Positions 16,170 through 24,689 are shown, counted from the first letter of the stretch. The stretch: 58,453 nt of DNA from an uncultured Bacteroidales bacterium (GCA_902792535.1 CADAZU010000020.1:1-58453); one strand, 5' to 3'. Program-made: numbers and translations. The notes: generated by a model from the sequence alone, not told the origin.

Positions 16170-18158
16170 TTAGTTGTCAAACGGCTCTGCGTAAGAACAT
16201 CCTTCTCGCCATCTGGAACATCCATAGCGGGTATTGCCGCGAATGATCAAGCCTTGGCGGCAGACGGGGCATAACATACCGGCTTTATTGGTCTTCACAT
16301 CCCGTACGACGCCCGAGGTCATCTCTTTCAGTTCGTCCAGGAACTGCCGCGCCGTATATTCGCCGCGCTCTATCTCGCGCAGTTTCTTCTCCCATAGGCC
16401 GGTCAACTCAGCGGATTTCAGCAGCGGAGACACGATCGTATGGATCAGGTCGATTCCGACCTCCGTCGCGCGGAGCGATTTGCCTTGTTTGACGATATAC
16501 TTGCGCTGGTATAGTTTCTCGATGATCGCCGCGCGGGTGGACGGACGACCGATACCATTCTCTTTCATCGCCTCGCGCAACTCGTCGTTCTCCACCGTCT
16601 TGCCGGCAGTCTCCATCGCGCGCAGCAGCGTTGCCTCCGTGTAGTATTTGGGCGGCGTGGTCGTTTTCTCTTTCAGCACCGGCTCATGCGCACCGCTCTC
16701 GCCTTTCGTGAATGCCGGCAGCGACTTTGCTGAGTCGGGGTTTTCGGCTGGGTCATTAGAGTCGCCAGAGTCATTAAGGTCGTTAAGGTCCTTAGGGTCG
16801 TTAAGGTCCTTAGGGGCTTTCTCGAAGACCGTTCTCCATCCGGGTTTGAGTACCTCGCGACCGGTCACTTTGAAATCAATCTCGCCCGCTTTAGCCAGCA
16901 CCGTCGTGTTGCTCACTTCGCATTCGGGATAGAACGCCGCGATGAAATGCAGCGCCACCAGGTCATACACCTTCTTCTCGTCCGCCGTCAGTGCATCCGG
17001 ACGCTGCCCCGTAGGGATGATGGCATGGTGATCCGTCACTTTCTTGTTGTCAAACACCTTCTTGGATTTAGGCAGCGAGCCTGCTCCTTTTTTGCCGTCG
17101 GCTTTCAGCCCCAGCAGCGGGGCTACAGAGGGGAAATAATCTTTTATTCCGGCTAAGGTACCCGGCACTTTGGGATAGAGGTCATCGCTCAGATAGGTCG
17201 TATCCACACGCGGATAGGTCGTCACGCGTTTCTCATACAGCGACTGGATCAGTTGCAGCGTCCGGTCAGCGGAAAAACCGTATTTCTTGTTGCAATCGAC
17301 CTGCAGCGAAGTCAGATCATACAGTTTCGGTGCAAACTCCAGCCCTTTTTTCTTCTCCACCGAAGTAATCACCAGCGGCTCGTCTTTGATGCTGTCCACC
17401 AGCGCCTGTCCCTGCTCCGCGGAGGTAATTGCATACTCGTCTTCCTCCACCGGGATCTGGGCGTTAAAGAGTGTATCGCGATAGTTGGTCTTCAACTCCC
17501 AATAGGTGCGGGGTTTGAAATTCTCGATCTCAGCCTGCCGTTTCACCACCAGCGCCAGCGTCGGTGTCTGCACGCGTCCCACGGACAGCACCTGACGGCT
17601 CTTTCCGCTCCCGCGGGCGTACCTTATTGTATATGCGCGCGTGGCATTCATGCCTAACAGCCAGTCTCCGATAGCGCGCATCAGACCCGCCTCATACAGA
17701 TGCTGGTACTCCGATTGGTCTTTCAGCGCCTTGAATCCCTCGCGGATAGCTTCTTCCGTCAACGAATTGACCCAAAGCCGTTTCACCGGACACCGGCATC
17801 CTGCCTGCTGGTACACCCATCGCTGGATCAGCTCTCCTTCTTGGCCCGCATCGCCGCAGTTGATCACCTCGTCGGCTTGGTCTATCAGCGATTTGATCAC
17901 ATTGAATTGCTTGTGAACCCCTTCGTCGCCGGACACTTTGATAGAGAACCGCGCCGGAATCATCGGCAGCGAACTCAGGCTCCATGCCTTCCATTGCTCC
18001 GTATATTCCTGCGGATCCAGCAACGCGCACAGATGTCCGAAGGTCCAGGTCACCTGGTACCCGTTCCCTTCGAAATATCCGTCCTTCCGCTGCTTGGCAC
18101 CCAGCACATTGGCTATATACGCACCCACAGACGGTTTCTCAGCTACACAAACGATCAT
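16170..18158 (-). CDS. topB: DNA topoisomerase III
   Basis: A type IA topoisomerase that breaks and rejoins one DNA strand. I start it at ATG 18158 (MIVCVAEKPSVG), giving 662 residues. The Toprim motif lies in EKPSVG and CGDAGQEGELIQR. The catalytic Tyr is in VTTYPRVDTTYL, and the GIGRPSTRAAIIE block is present. A C-terminal four-Cys zinc ribbon runs from CPVCRQG to CSRWREGC. Its ATG overlaps the stop of the upstream tyrosine kinase gene (ATGA, 4 bases), so translation is coupled to an envelope operon, which is unusual. A repeat-encoded acidic linker (PKDLNDPKDLNDLNDSGD) interrupts the region before the LKEKTTTPPKYYTEATL motif. Confidence 0.95.
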   Translation of the reverse strand: MIVCVAEKPSVGAYIANVLGAKQRKDGYFEGNGYQVTWTFGHLCALLDPQEYTEQWKAWSLSSLPMIPARFSIKVSGDEGVHKQFNVIKSLIDQADEVINCGDAGQEGELIQRWVYQQAGCRCPVKRLWVNSLTEEAIREGFKALKDQSEYQHLYEAGLMRAIGDWLLGMNATRAYTIRYARGSGKSRQVLSVGRVQTPTLALVVKRQAEIENFKPRTYWELKTNYRDTLFNAQIPVEEDEYAITSAEQGQALVDSIKDEPLVITSVEKKKGLEFAPKLYDLTSLQVDCNKKYGFSADRTLQLIQSLYEKRVTTYPRVDTTYLSDDLYPKVPGTLAGIKDYFPSVAPLLGLKADGKKGAGSLPKSKKVFDNKKVTDHHAIIPTGQRPDALTADEKKVYDLVALHFIAAFYPECEVSNTTVLAKAGEIDFKVTGREVLKPGWRTVFEKAPKDLNDPKDLNDLNDSGDSNDPAENPDSAKSLPAFTKGESGAHEPVLKEKTTTPPKYYTEATLLRAMETAGKTVENDELREAMKENGIGRPSTRAAIIEKLYQRKYIVKQGKSLRATEVGIDLIHTIVSPLLKSAELTGLWEKKLREIERGEYTARQFLDELKEMTSGVVRDVKTNKAGMLCPVCRQGLIIRGNTRYGCSRWREGCSYAEPFDN
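16751..16815 (-). repeat. AAGGNCNTTAA short tandem repeats inside topB
   Basis: About five units of 9 or 12 bases (GGTCGTTAA, GGTCCTTAG, AGTCATTAA on the plus strand) are read in frame on the minus strand as a DLND/PKD-rich linker between topoisomerase domains. Confidence 0.8.
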
Positions 18159-20428
18159 TGTTGCCCTCCGTATCCGTAGCCCGCACGCAGACCCTTGACA
18201 CCATTCAGCACGCATGCCACATTATGCATCCGCTTCTGGTCGATCATATTATTGAGATAGTCAATCATTTCGCTCGGCGTGTATTTGAACCGGCTTACAA
18301 AAATCGTCATGTCGGCTACGCGGTCCAGATGGTAGGTATCGCTCACCAGCGCCACCGGAGCCGTATCGACGATGATATAGTCGTACCGCTTGCGCAACTC
18401 GGCGAACAGTTCCTCTACCCGCTCTGTCTGCAGCAACTCCGCCGGATTGGGAGGAATCGTGCCGCAAGGGATCAAATCGAGATTCTTATGCTCACCGCTC
18501 GCTACGATAATATCGTCCACTGTCACCTCCGGCTCCGCCAGATAGTCCGTCAGATGACCTTTGTTCTTCAGCCCGAAATAGGTCGTCAGCATCGGCTTGC
18601 GGATGTCCATACCCACCAGCACCACTTTCTTGCCCAATATAGCCAGAGACAATGCGATATTACACGACACATACGATTTACCCTCGCCGTTGATGCTGCT
18701 GGTCACCAGAATCACCGGATTCGCCGCCTCTTTCGGCAGCACGAACCTCAGGTTCGTCCGGATCAGGCGGAACAGCTCTGCCGAAACGGTGGATTCGCCT
18801 TCATGGATAGCGATATGCGCATTGCGGCTGTTCTGCACCAACAGACCCAGCAACGGTGCCTTGATCCGCTTCTCGTACTCTTTCGCGTCGTCTATCGTGT
18901 CGTTGAGCAGAACCAGGATATACAGTATTCCGGCAGGCAGCAACAGACCCAGCAGGATACAGAGCAGCAGCACTTTGGACAGTTTCGGGCTTTGGCTGCG
19001 TACGTCGCGTTGCGGCATATCCAGTATCTTCGCCGGCGTAGCCGTAGCCGCCAGCATCAGTGCGTTCTCTTCGCGTTTCTCGTACAGGAACAGATACAGC
19101 CGCTCCTTGATCTGCTGCTGGCGAACGACGCGGACGTACTCGCGTTGCTGCTCAGGAGCATTCCGGATCTGGCGGTTGAACTTGGTGTCCTGCGCTTGCA
19201 GGTTCCGCTGACGGATCTTCAGACTCTCGCGAACGGAACCGATCGTCTCGATGATATTCTCCCGCATGGACGCCAGCTGCGCGTTCATCTGTTCGATCAC
19301 AGGGTTGTCCTCCGTCGCCGTGCGCAGGATGCGCATCCGTTGCAATTGGAGCGCATTGTATTCCGTCAGACCGCTGGCAAGCGAGGCGTCCGACAGACCG
19401 ATATTGGACGGGATCAGACTGTTGCGCTTGGTGTCGTCGCGCAGGAACTCATCGATGTACTCCACCAGGCTCAGCTGGGTCTCTATCTCCGCCATCGCGC
19501 GTTGCTCGGCGCTGCTGGCGTGCAGGAACAGACTCGCTTGCGTGCCGATGTCCGCGATGTTGTTTTGCTGCTTGTAATCCGATACGGCTTCTTCCGCTTC
19601 GCCTAATTCTTTGGTGATGATATTCAGCCGCTCGTCGATAAACGCCGCCGTGTTGGTCGCCAGCATGTTCTTATCGACGATCGCGTTCAGGTTGTATTGC
19701 TCGATCATCTGGTGCAGCAATGCTTTGTCGCGCTCCGGCACCGGAGACTGGGTAGAGAGACGGATGATATTCGACTCTTTCTTATGCAGCGTGACGCTCA
19801 ATTTCTTCTGGTATCCGGCTACCACCAACTCGCGGCGCGCATGAGCCACGCGGTAAGTCGTGTCGGTGCTCAACGGGCGGTTGGCATGAATGCGGATCGT
19901 GCCCACGCCGGTCTCGATCGGTTCGCTCAGATCCGCCACGAGGGTCGTAGACCGATGGAAAAAGCCCATCTTGGTCTTCACTTTGTACCCCTTCTTCGTC
20001 GGTTTCACCTTAACGACAAAAGATTTGATCTGTGCGTCTTCCGTCAGCGCCAGATACTCGATCGTCAATGCCGGATGGCGGAATTCGCCTTCCCATCGCA
20101 ACCCGCCCCGTTTGGACGGCGCGTCCCATAGATTCAGGGCGTCAATCGCTTGGTAGAGCAGCCCGCGCGAAGAGAGCACTACTACTTCGTCTTCTGCCGC
20201 GCGGTTGCCGGAAAGACCCAACATCGACAGAGCATCAATCGACGTGCCGGAGTTCTCTTTCTGGCGCAATACCACACTCGCATCCGTCGTCCACTGAGGC
20301 GCTTTGCGCAAATAATAAGCCACACCCAGCATCGTGCAAGCCGCTATGCCGACCACGAACCACCACCAGTGCTCCGCGGCGATGCGCATGATCTTGCGCA
20401 CGTCTATCTCGTTATTTCTGGTTTCCAT
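18155..20428 (-). CDS. Polysaccharide biosynthesis tyrosine autokinase (Wzc/ExoP-like)
   Basis: Inner-membrane BY-kinase that controls capsule or exopolysaccharide polymerisation and export. It has 757 residues. An N-terminal membrane segment lies at about 20-40 (WWWFVVGIAACTMLGVAYYL), followed by a Wzz-like periplasmic region with coiled coils and a second membrane segment near 505-525. The C-terminal kinase has Walker A SSINGEGKS, Walker A' VVLVGMDIRKP and Walker B YDYIIVDTAP. The terminal Tyr cluster is short (GYGYGGQQ). It follows the Wza-like gene by 32 bases and overlaps topB by 4. No glycosyltransferases lie in the window, so the exported glycan is unknown. Confidence 0.94.
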   Translation of the reverse strand: METRNNEIDVRKIMRIAAEHWWWFVVGIAACTMLGVAYYLRKAPQWTTDASVVLRQKENSGTSIDALSMLGLSGNRAAEDEVVVLSSRGLLYQAIDALNLWDAPSKRGGLRWEGEFRHPALTIEYLALTEDAQIKSFVVKVKPTKKGYKVKTKMGFFHRSTTLVADLSEPIETGVGTIRIHANRPLSTDTTYRVAHARRELVVAGYQKKLSVTLHKKESNIIRLSTQSPVPERDKALLHQMIEQYNLNAIVDKNMLATNTAAFIDERLNIITKELGEAEEAVSDYKQQNNIADIGTQASLFLHASSAEQRAMAEIETQLSLVEYIDEFLRDDTKRNSLIPSNIGLSDASLASGLTEYNALQLQRMRILRTATEDNPVIEQMNAQLASMRENIIETIGSVRESLKIRQRNLQAQDTKFNRQIRNAPEQQREYVRVVRQQQIKERLYLFLYEKREENALMLAATATPAKILDMPQRDVRSQSPKLSKVLLLCILLGLLLPAGILYILVLLNDTIDDAKEYEKRIKAPLLGLLVQNSRNAHIAIHEGESTVSAELFRLIRTNLRFVLPKEAANPVILVTSSINGEGKSYVSCNIALSLAILGKKVVLVGMDIRKPMLTTYFGLKNKGHLTDYLAEPEVTVDDIIVASGEHKNLDLIPCGTIPPNPAELLQTERVEELFAELRKRYDYIIVDTAPVALVSDTYHLDRVADMTIFVSRFKYTPSEMIDYLNNMIDQKRMHNVACVLNGVKGLRAGYGYGGQQ

Positions 20429-20460
20429 AATGATATCTTTTTAGTCCTTGGGACCGTTGT

Positions 20461-21267
20461 TTATTTTCCTGTAGTTCGAGCGGCGTTCACCACCGTCACA
20501 ATCACTGTCGCCGCGCTCGCTACGGTGCTCACCATACTCAGCCACAGCCCCGCGTTGGTGCTACTCACCGCACGCACCTTGTTCGGCGAAACATACACCA
20601 CGTCGTTCTGCTGGAGGTAGTAGTACGGAGAGGTCAGCAAATCCGCGCTGCGCACGTCCACTCTCGCGATCTGCAGCTTGCCGTCCACCTCACGGGTGAT
20701 CAACACGTTATCGCGTTTGCCGAAAGGCGTCATGTCGCCGGCTGCCGCCAGAGCTTCCAGGATCGTGATACGCCCCGTCGTCATGGGTACCTGACCGGGT
20801 TTGTTCACCTCGCCCAGCACCGACACATGCGCATTCACCAGCGATACCTGCACCAGCGGATTGACCACCTGCTGCTCCAACTTCGATTTGATCAATTGGG
20901 CTACTTCGCTCCGTTTCAAACCGGCTACATGGATAGCACCCAGCACAGGAAACTCGATGTTGCCCTCTTCGTCCACGATATAGTATTGCAGCATCGGGGT
21001 CGTCTGTGTTTTCTCCGTCCCGGGAGTGGCATACGTGACGGTCGGCAGGTTGTATGGCGTCACTGCTTCTATATCCAGCGCGGACACAAAGATCGTCAGT
21101 GCATCGCCGCTGCGGATGATTGCTTCTGTCTGCGGCTGGAAACGGGTATTCAGCGAATCCGCCGTTTGTGAATCCGCTTCACGCAGATAAGTCAATTGCT
21201 TCTGTGTCACGCAGCTCGCGCTGCCTATCGCCACCAGCAATACTGCTAAAATTCTAAAGTATCTCAT
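20461..21267 (-). CDS. Polysaccharide export outer-membrane lipoprotein (Wza-like, SLBB)
   Basis: Wza-type proteins form the outer-membrane channel for capsular or exopolysaccharide. I start at ATG 21267 (MRYFRILAVLLVAIGSASCV), which gives a lipoprotein signal with Cys19 and 268 residues; the longer frame adds an implausible N-terminus. A Poly_export domain occupies about 50-145 (IRSGDALTIFV, then GNIEFPVLGAIHVAGL). An SLBB domain follows (VSVLGEVNKPGQVPM, LEALAAAGDMTPFGKRDNVL). A C-terminal hydrophobic helix is near 240-262. It lies directly upstream of the Wzc-like kinase, its usual partner. Confidence 0.93.
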   Translation of the reverse strand: MRYFRILAVLLVAIGSASCVTQKQLTYLREADSQTADSLNTRFQPQTEAIIRSGDALTIFVSALDIEAVTPYNLPTVTYATPGTEKTQTTPMLQYYIVDEEGNIEFPVLGAIHVAGLKRSEVAQLIKSKLEQQVVNPLVQVSLVNAHVSVLGEVNKPGQVPMTTGRITILEALAAAGDMTPFGKRDNVLITREVDGKLQIARVDVRSADLLTSPYYYLQQNDVVYVSPNKVRAVSSTNAGLWLSMVSTVASAATVIVTVVNAARTTGK

Positions 21268-21341
21268 CGTCTCAATAATTTTCAATTTTCCATACGGCTT
21301 CAGCCGATCGTTCGAGGCTTTGCCGAGATAAGAATTCTCAA

Positions 21342-21848
21342 CTACCACTTGGCTACCGTATCATTGTATATATTCTCCGAAATCTCGGTAATAATGATGT
21401 TGCATAGCTCGTCCTGCACATCCGTCAGCAGCCGGCTCGCGTCGTAGGTCTGCGAAGCGGAATAGGTCTTGTCGAACGACTCTTCGGGGTAGATATTATT
21501 GGTGAAATGCACCGCCACGCGGATCGTCAGTTTGTTCTCCGATGCGTAGTTATCGACCGAGATAGCACCTTGGCTGATGTCGTACCCGACTATCTCGCCT
21601 TCCAGTTCCAAGTCGCCGCCTTTGCTTAAAATCTGCAATCGCGTCTGGCGCTGGAACAGATCCCGGATCGCCTCCGTCAGGTTCGGACTCAGCGTCGGAT
21701 TCACCATCGCCGCGTTGTTCGGAAAATCAGCGATGGAGATAGAGTGCGTCGTCTGGTAATTGATGTTCGCTCCGTTGAATTTATAACTGATCGAACATCC
21801 GCACAGCATCATCCCCGCCAACAACACTATGTATCGCCACTTTTTCAC
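21342..21848 (-). CDS. LptE-family lipopolysaccharide assembly lipoprotein
   Basis: LptE plugs the LptD outer-membrane translocon that inserts lipopolysaccharide. The 168-residue protein has a lipoprotein signal (LLAGMMLCGCS) and the Bacteroidales LptE opening SYKFNGANINYQTTHSISI. DFPNNAAMVNPTLS and RQTRLQILSKGGDLELEGEI follow. It lies 14 bases downstream of the sigma-54-type regulator, an arrangement I recall from other Bacteroidales. The 74-base gap to the Wza-like gene has no clear promoter, so one operon is likely. Confidence 0.9.
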   Translation of the reverse strand: MKKWRYIVLLAGMMLCGCSISYKFNGANINYQTTHSISIADFPNNAAMVNPTLSPNLTEAIRDLFQRQTRLQILSKGGDLELEGEIVGYDISQGAISVDNYASENKLTIRVAVHFTNNIYPEESFDKTYSASQTYDASRLLTDVQDELCNIIITEISENIYNDTVAKW

Positions 21849-21862
21849 CTTTCAATTCTCAA

Positions 21863-23065
21863 TTATAGCCCATATTCTTTGATTTTTCGGTACAGCGTGC
21901 GCTCGGACACACCCAGCCGCGCTGCCGCCTCTTTGCGGTTGCCTTTCGTGAGCTCCAGCGCCTTGCGAATCAAATCCCGTTCGCTGTCTTCTACCCGCAG
22001 ACTGCCGCTCTCTACATCCTCCGCCTCCTCGGCGTCCACATGCTTGCGCACGGGAGCCTCCGAATGCTGGATCGTAATGGTCGGAGGAGCCGCCTCCGGG
22101 GTTGCTTCTCCGTAACCCTTCACCCGTAACCCTTCACCGCTTATAATCGCTTTCAGATCCTCCAGATCTTTCTTGTTCTGCATCACGAGGTTGTATAGAA
22201 TGCCTATCTCGTGCGAGTAGTCTTTCCCGCCCTGCTCTTGCGCCGGAGCACGTAAGACGATCCCTTGCTGGCTCTCCTCTTTCGGCAGGTAACGCATCAT
22301 CGTCTCTGCACTGATCTGGTGGTCCATCTCAATCACAGCGATCTGCTCCGCCAGGTTCTTGAGCTGACGGATGTTTCCCCGCCAGTAACTGTTTTGCAGC
22401 AACCGCGTCGCCTCTTCGTTCAGCGACAAAGGCGGCATCTGGTATCGCGTGCAAAAATCTACGGCGAACTTGCGGAACAACAGAGGTATATCTTCCTTGC
22501 GCTCACGCAATGCGGGCACACGGATCTCTACGGTGTTCAGACGGTAATAGAGATCCTCGCGGAAACGTCCGTCCTCGATCGCCTGACGCATGTTCAGGTT
22601 CGTCGCGGCTACCACACGCACGTTCGTCTTCTGCACCTTGCTCGATCCCATCCGCAGGAACTCACCCGTCTCCAGCACACGCAGCAACCGCACTTGGGTC
22701 TGCAGCGGCAACTCGCCTACTTCGTCTAAGAACAGCGTACCGCCGTCCGCAATCTCGAAATAACCCTTGTGCTCGCTCTTCGCGTCCGTGAACGCACCTT
22801 TCTCATGACCGAACAACTCGCTGTCTATCGTCCCCTCAGGGATAGCACCGCAGTTCACGGCAAAATAAGCGCCGTGTTTGCGCGCTGAATAAGCATGTAT
22901 GATCTTCGGGAAATGCTCTTTACCCACGCCGGACTCACCGGTTATCAGCACACTCAGATCCGTCCGGGCTACTTGCACGGCGATCTCGATGTCGCGATTC
23001 AGCAGCGGACTCTGACCGATAATCCCAAAACGCTGCTTTATTCCCAATAATTCTTGTGGTGTCAT
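21863..23065 (-). CDS. Sigma-54-type AAA+ transcriptional regulator with Fis-type HTH
   Basis: Enhancer-binding activator; 400 residues. There is no N-terminal receiver domain. The AAA+ core spans about residues 12-240, with Walker A GESGVGKE, the sigma-contact loop GAFTDA (the common form is GAFTGA), Walker B GGTLFLDEVGEL, and the R-finger stretch FREDLYYRLN. A linker at about 280-350 contains GEGLRVKGYGEA, encoded by a GGGTTACGG-type tandem repeat. The C-terminal Fis helix-turn-helix is ALELTKGNRKEAAARLGVS. It is first in the LptE-Wza-Wzc-topB operon and has its own promoter. Its targets are not visible. Confidence 0.93.
   Translation of the reverse strand: MTPQELLGIKQRFGIIGQSPLLNRDIEIAVQVARTDLSVLITGESGVGKEHFPKIIHAYSARKHGAYFAVNCGAIPEGTIDSELFGHEKGAFTDAKSEHKGYFEIADGGTLFLDEVGELPLQTQVRLLRVLETGEFLRMGSSKVQKTNVRVVAATNLNMRQAIEDGRFREDLYYRLNTVEIRVPALRERKEDIPLLFRKFAVDFCTRYQMPPLSLNEEATRLLQNSYWRGNIRQLKNLAEQIAVIEMDHQISAETMMRYLPKEESQQGIVLRAPAQEQGGKDYSHEIGILYNLVMQNKKDLEDLKAIISGEGLRVKGYGEATPEAAPPTITIQHSEAPVRKHVDAEEAEDVESGSLRVEDSERDLIRKALELTKGNRKEAAARLGVSERTLYRKIKEYGL
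22111..22138 (-). repeat. CGTAACCCTTCACC repeat inside the regulator gene
   Basis: Two 14-base units (CGTAACCCTTCACC) are read in frame as GEGLRVKGYGE in the linker between the AAA+ and HTH domains. Confidence 0.8.
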
Positions 23066-23088
23066 ATCTAAACTGACAAAATGTCATG

Positions 23089-23119
23089 CAAAAGTACTAC
23101 AAAAAATTTGAATACGCAA
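23089..23119 (-). promoter_or_regulatory. Promoter of the regulator-LptE-Wza-Wzc-topB operon
   Basis: On the minus strand, TTGC (23119-23116), 19 bases and TACTTTTG (23096-23089). It is back to back with the secG promoter. Confidence 0.75.
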
Positions 23120-23136
23120 ATTATTTGCGGAAATAT

Positions 23137-23167
23137 TTGCATATTTGAAAAAAATGTAGTACTTTTG
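23137..23167 (+). promoter_or_regulatory. secG promoter
   Basis: TTGC (23137-23140), a 19-base spacer and TACTTTTG (23160-23167). The leader to secG is about 90 bases. Confidence 0.75.
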
Positions 23168-23263
23168 CACCCGATTTCGCGATGTTCGGTCGTTTTGGCT
23201 AAATGAATCAATGGTCAAATATATCGTAAATCGTAAATGTGTAAATTGTAAATTTATATAGCT

Positions 23264-23584
23264 ATGTACATTTTTTTAACTATTTTAATTGCTATCGCTG
23301 CTGTTCTTTTGACGCTTCTTGTTATAGCGCAGAATAGTAAGGGAGGAGGCTTGGCTGCCGGTTTCGCGAGCGGCAACCAGATTATGGGTGCGCCTAAAAC
23401 GGCGGACTTCTTGGAGAAAGCTACTTGGACGCTCGTAGCGCTTATCGTGGTCTTCAGCATCGCTGCTGTTGGTTTCAGCAAAGGCCAGCAGGCTGTTACT
23501 GAGGAGGAATCGGCTATCGTCATCGACGAGGCTCCCGCTGCTCCGGCTCCTGCCGCTGAGCTCCCGGCTGAGTCTGCCGACTAA
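23264..23584 (+). CDS. secG: Preprotein translocase subunit SecG
   Basis: SecG is the small integral membrane partner of SecYE and assists SecA-driven protein export. The 106-residue protein has two membrane segments (about 3-22 and 55-75). The family block VIAQNSKGGGLAAGFASGNQ lies between them, then GAPKTADFLEKATW. The tail is rich in Ala, Pro and Glu. Its divergent neighbour is the envelope regulator. A short repeat and a terminator follow. Confidence 0.95.
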   Translation: MYIFLTILIAIAAVLLTLLVIAQNSKGGGLAAGFASGNQIMGAPKTADFLEKATWTLVALIVVFSIAAVGFSKGQQAVTEEESAIVIDEAPAAPAPAAELPAESAD

Positions 23585-23596
23585 GCACTACTTTTC

Positions 23597-23628
23597 AACT
23601 AGTCCGCTAACCAACTAGCCAACTAGTT
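23597..23628 (+). repeat. AACTAG short repeats after secG
   Basis: CAACTAGTCC, CCAACTAGCC and CAACTAG units follow the stop codon. The same family occurs after rpoC at 49007-49040. Confidence 0.75.
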
Positions 23629-23640
23629 TCCCCACCCACA

Positions 23641-23674
23641 AAAAACAGACAACCGCTCGGTTGCCTGTTTTTGT
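23641..23674 (+). terminator. secG terminator
   Basis: AAAAACAGACAACC and GGTTGCCTGTTTTT pair around a GCTC loop with one mismatch and end in a T-run. Confidence 0.85.
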
Positions 23675-23689
23675 TTTCTGCCACTCAAT

Positions 23690-23760
23690 CATGGTTCTTT
23701 CGTGGTTTTGTCGTGGTTGTTACGTGGTTGTTTGCTATTATAGATTTCTTATTTTAGCAT
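23690..23760 (-). repeat. Junction repeat type III, copy 1
   Basis: This stretch (TCGTGGTTTTGTCGTGGTTG through TTTGCTATTATAGATTTC and TTATTTTAGCATTC) recurs at 26435-26493. Both copies encode the last codons (M-L-K-stop) of the adjacent minus-strand gene plus the downstream sequence, although the two genes are otherwise unrelated. Confidence 0.85.
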
Positions 23761-23904
23761 TCTTTTGATTTTCGCAATAAGTGCCTTTAATGGCTCTATT
23801 AAGGGGACTACATCATCTTCCGTTGCATCTACAAAACAGTTATAATCACCTCGTTCTCGTAAGCCTTCTAATTTTGAGAACAAGTGTCCTTCTGTCAAAC
23901 TCAT
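23749..23904 (-). pseudogene. HEPN-domain toxin, C-terminal fragment
   Basis: A 51-residue frame begins at an ATG overlapping the stop of the MNT gene (ATGA). Its sequence FSKLEGLRERGDYNCFVDAT and the following PLIEPLKALIAKIK match the last helices of HEPN proteins paired with nucleotidyltransferases. The first 70-80 residues of the domain are missing. It is either a remnant or a shortened protein kept in coupling with its antitoxin. Too short for the usual gene callers, it is supported by the overlap and the family match. Confidence 0.6.
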
Positions 23905-24221
23905 ACCAATACTACTTTATCGTGTTCAACATTTTTGACAAATGGTGTAAACTGCATTTGTTGCCATTGATTTTTGGTATAAATCTGCGGAATAACCATT
24001 TGGTCTTCTCCTGATGCCATTAACGTAAATGGATATGCATATTGCGCAAAATCAGTACTTTTCTCCTTATCTTCATCCAATAATATCAGCAAGTCCCAAT
24101 CAGAATCTTCATGGGCTGTACCTCTGGCACGGGATCCGTACAACCACAACGAAGCCGTACTCGGAAGGATTTCCCTTCCAAGTTTCGACAAACGTCCTAT
24201 GAATTGCATCGAATCAATCAT
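23901..24221 (-). CDS. MNT-type nucleotidyltransferase (antitoxin of a HEPN/MNT pair)
   Basis: MNT antitoxins modify their HEPN RNase partner. The 106-residue protein starts at ATG 24221 (MIDSMQFIGRL), just after a promoter/inverted-repeat leader. The longer frame would run through the promoter. The catalytic motif is LYGSRARGTAHEDSDWDLLIL, with the GS and the two Asp residues present. The downstream HEPN gene is only a C-terminal fragment, so the antitoxin seems to have outlived its toxin. Confidence 0.85.
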   Translation of the reverse strand: MIDSMQFIGRLSKLGREILPSTASLWLYGSRARGTAHEDSDWDLLILLDEDKEKSTDFAQYAYPFTLMASGEDQMVIPQIYTKNQWQQMQFTPFVKNVEHDKVVLV

Positions 24222-24227
24222 CCTTTT

Positions 24228-24272
24228 TACCTTTGACGCCGCAAAGGTACTACAAATATTTGGAATACGCAA
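24228..24272 (-). promoter_or_regulatory. Promoter with TACCTTTG-N6-CAAAGGTA inverted repeat, copy 1
   Basis: On the minus strand, TTGC (24272-24269), 19 bases and TACCTTTG (24249-24242). The -7 element is itself the left arm of a perfect 8-base inverted repeat (24228-24249). It drives the MNT gene. Confidence 0.8.
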
Positions 24273-24331
24273 GCCTTTGGCATTAAAAATCAGATTTATT
24301 GGAATTTTTTACCACTCCATTTCCTACAGCA
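24242..24331 (-). repeat. Junction repeat type II, copy 1
   Basis: About 90 bases running from the -7 element, through TTGGAATACGCAAGCCTTTG and TTTACCACTCC, into the last codons (RVAAML-stop) of the upstream gene. It recurs almost unchanged at 27084-27181, where the upstream gene is a different one (HicB). A partial copy lies at 39279-39335. Confidence 0.85.
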
Positions 24332-24635
24332 TCGCCGCCACACGCGGGATGCGGGAAAGCCAAGAAAGGACACTCGCGTTCTGACGAGTGGTTTGCATAG
24401 TATATTTAGTCTGTATATTCATCAATGCATCAGCCGGTATGTCCAATGCTGCCTCAAACATTAAAGCCGTTGTTGGAGTAAGCGGGCGTTTGCCATTCAG
24501 CAATTCATTCAATGCCGTGTAAGAAATATTTACCTGACGCGCAAACTCCCGTTGTGAGATATTTCGCGCCTCCATTTCTTCTTTGATTATTTCTCCTGGA
24601 TGTACAGGACAAAAAGCATAACCTAATGCAGCCAT
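24324..24635 (-). CDS. higA: HigA-family antitoxin (XRE helix-turn-helix)
   Basis: A 103-residue DNA-binding antitoxin. The HigA/VapI signature PVHPGEIIKEEMEARNISQR is followed by the HTH (EFARQVNISYTALNELLNGK) and an AALDIPADALMNIQ tail region. The usual partner HigB RelE-like toxin should lie directly upstream, but no such ORF is present. This is an orphan or cross-acting antitoxin. Its last residues (RVAAML) and downstream sequence belong to junction repeat II shared with HicB, so its 3' end may have been exchanged. It has its own promoter. Confidence 0.9.
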   Translation of the reverse strand: MAALGYAFCPVHPGEIIKEEMEARNISQREFARQVNISYTALNELLNGKRPLTPTTALMFEAALDIPADALMNIQTKYTMQTTRQNASVLSWLSRIPRVAAML

Positions 24636-24658
24636 AGTTCTGATTTATAGAGTCTGCG

Positions 24659-24689
24659 CAAAGGTACTACTTTTTTTTGATATTCGCAA
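24659..24689 (-). promoter_or_regulatory. higA promoter
   Basis: On the minus strand, TTGC (24689-24686), 19 bases and TACCTTTG (24666-24659). The inverted-repeat right arm is absent here. Confidence 0.75.
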
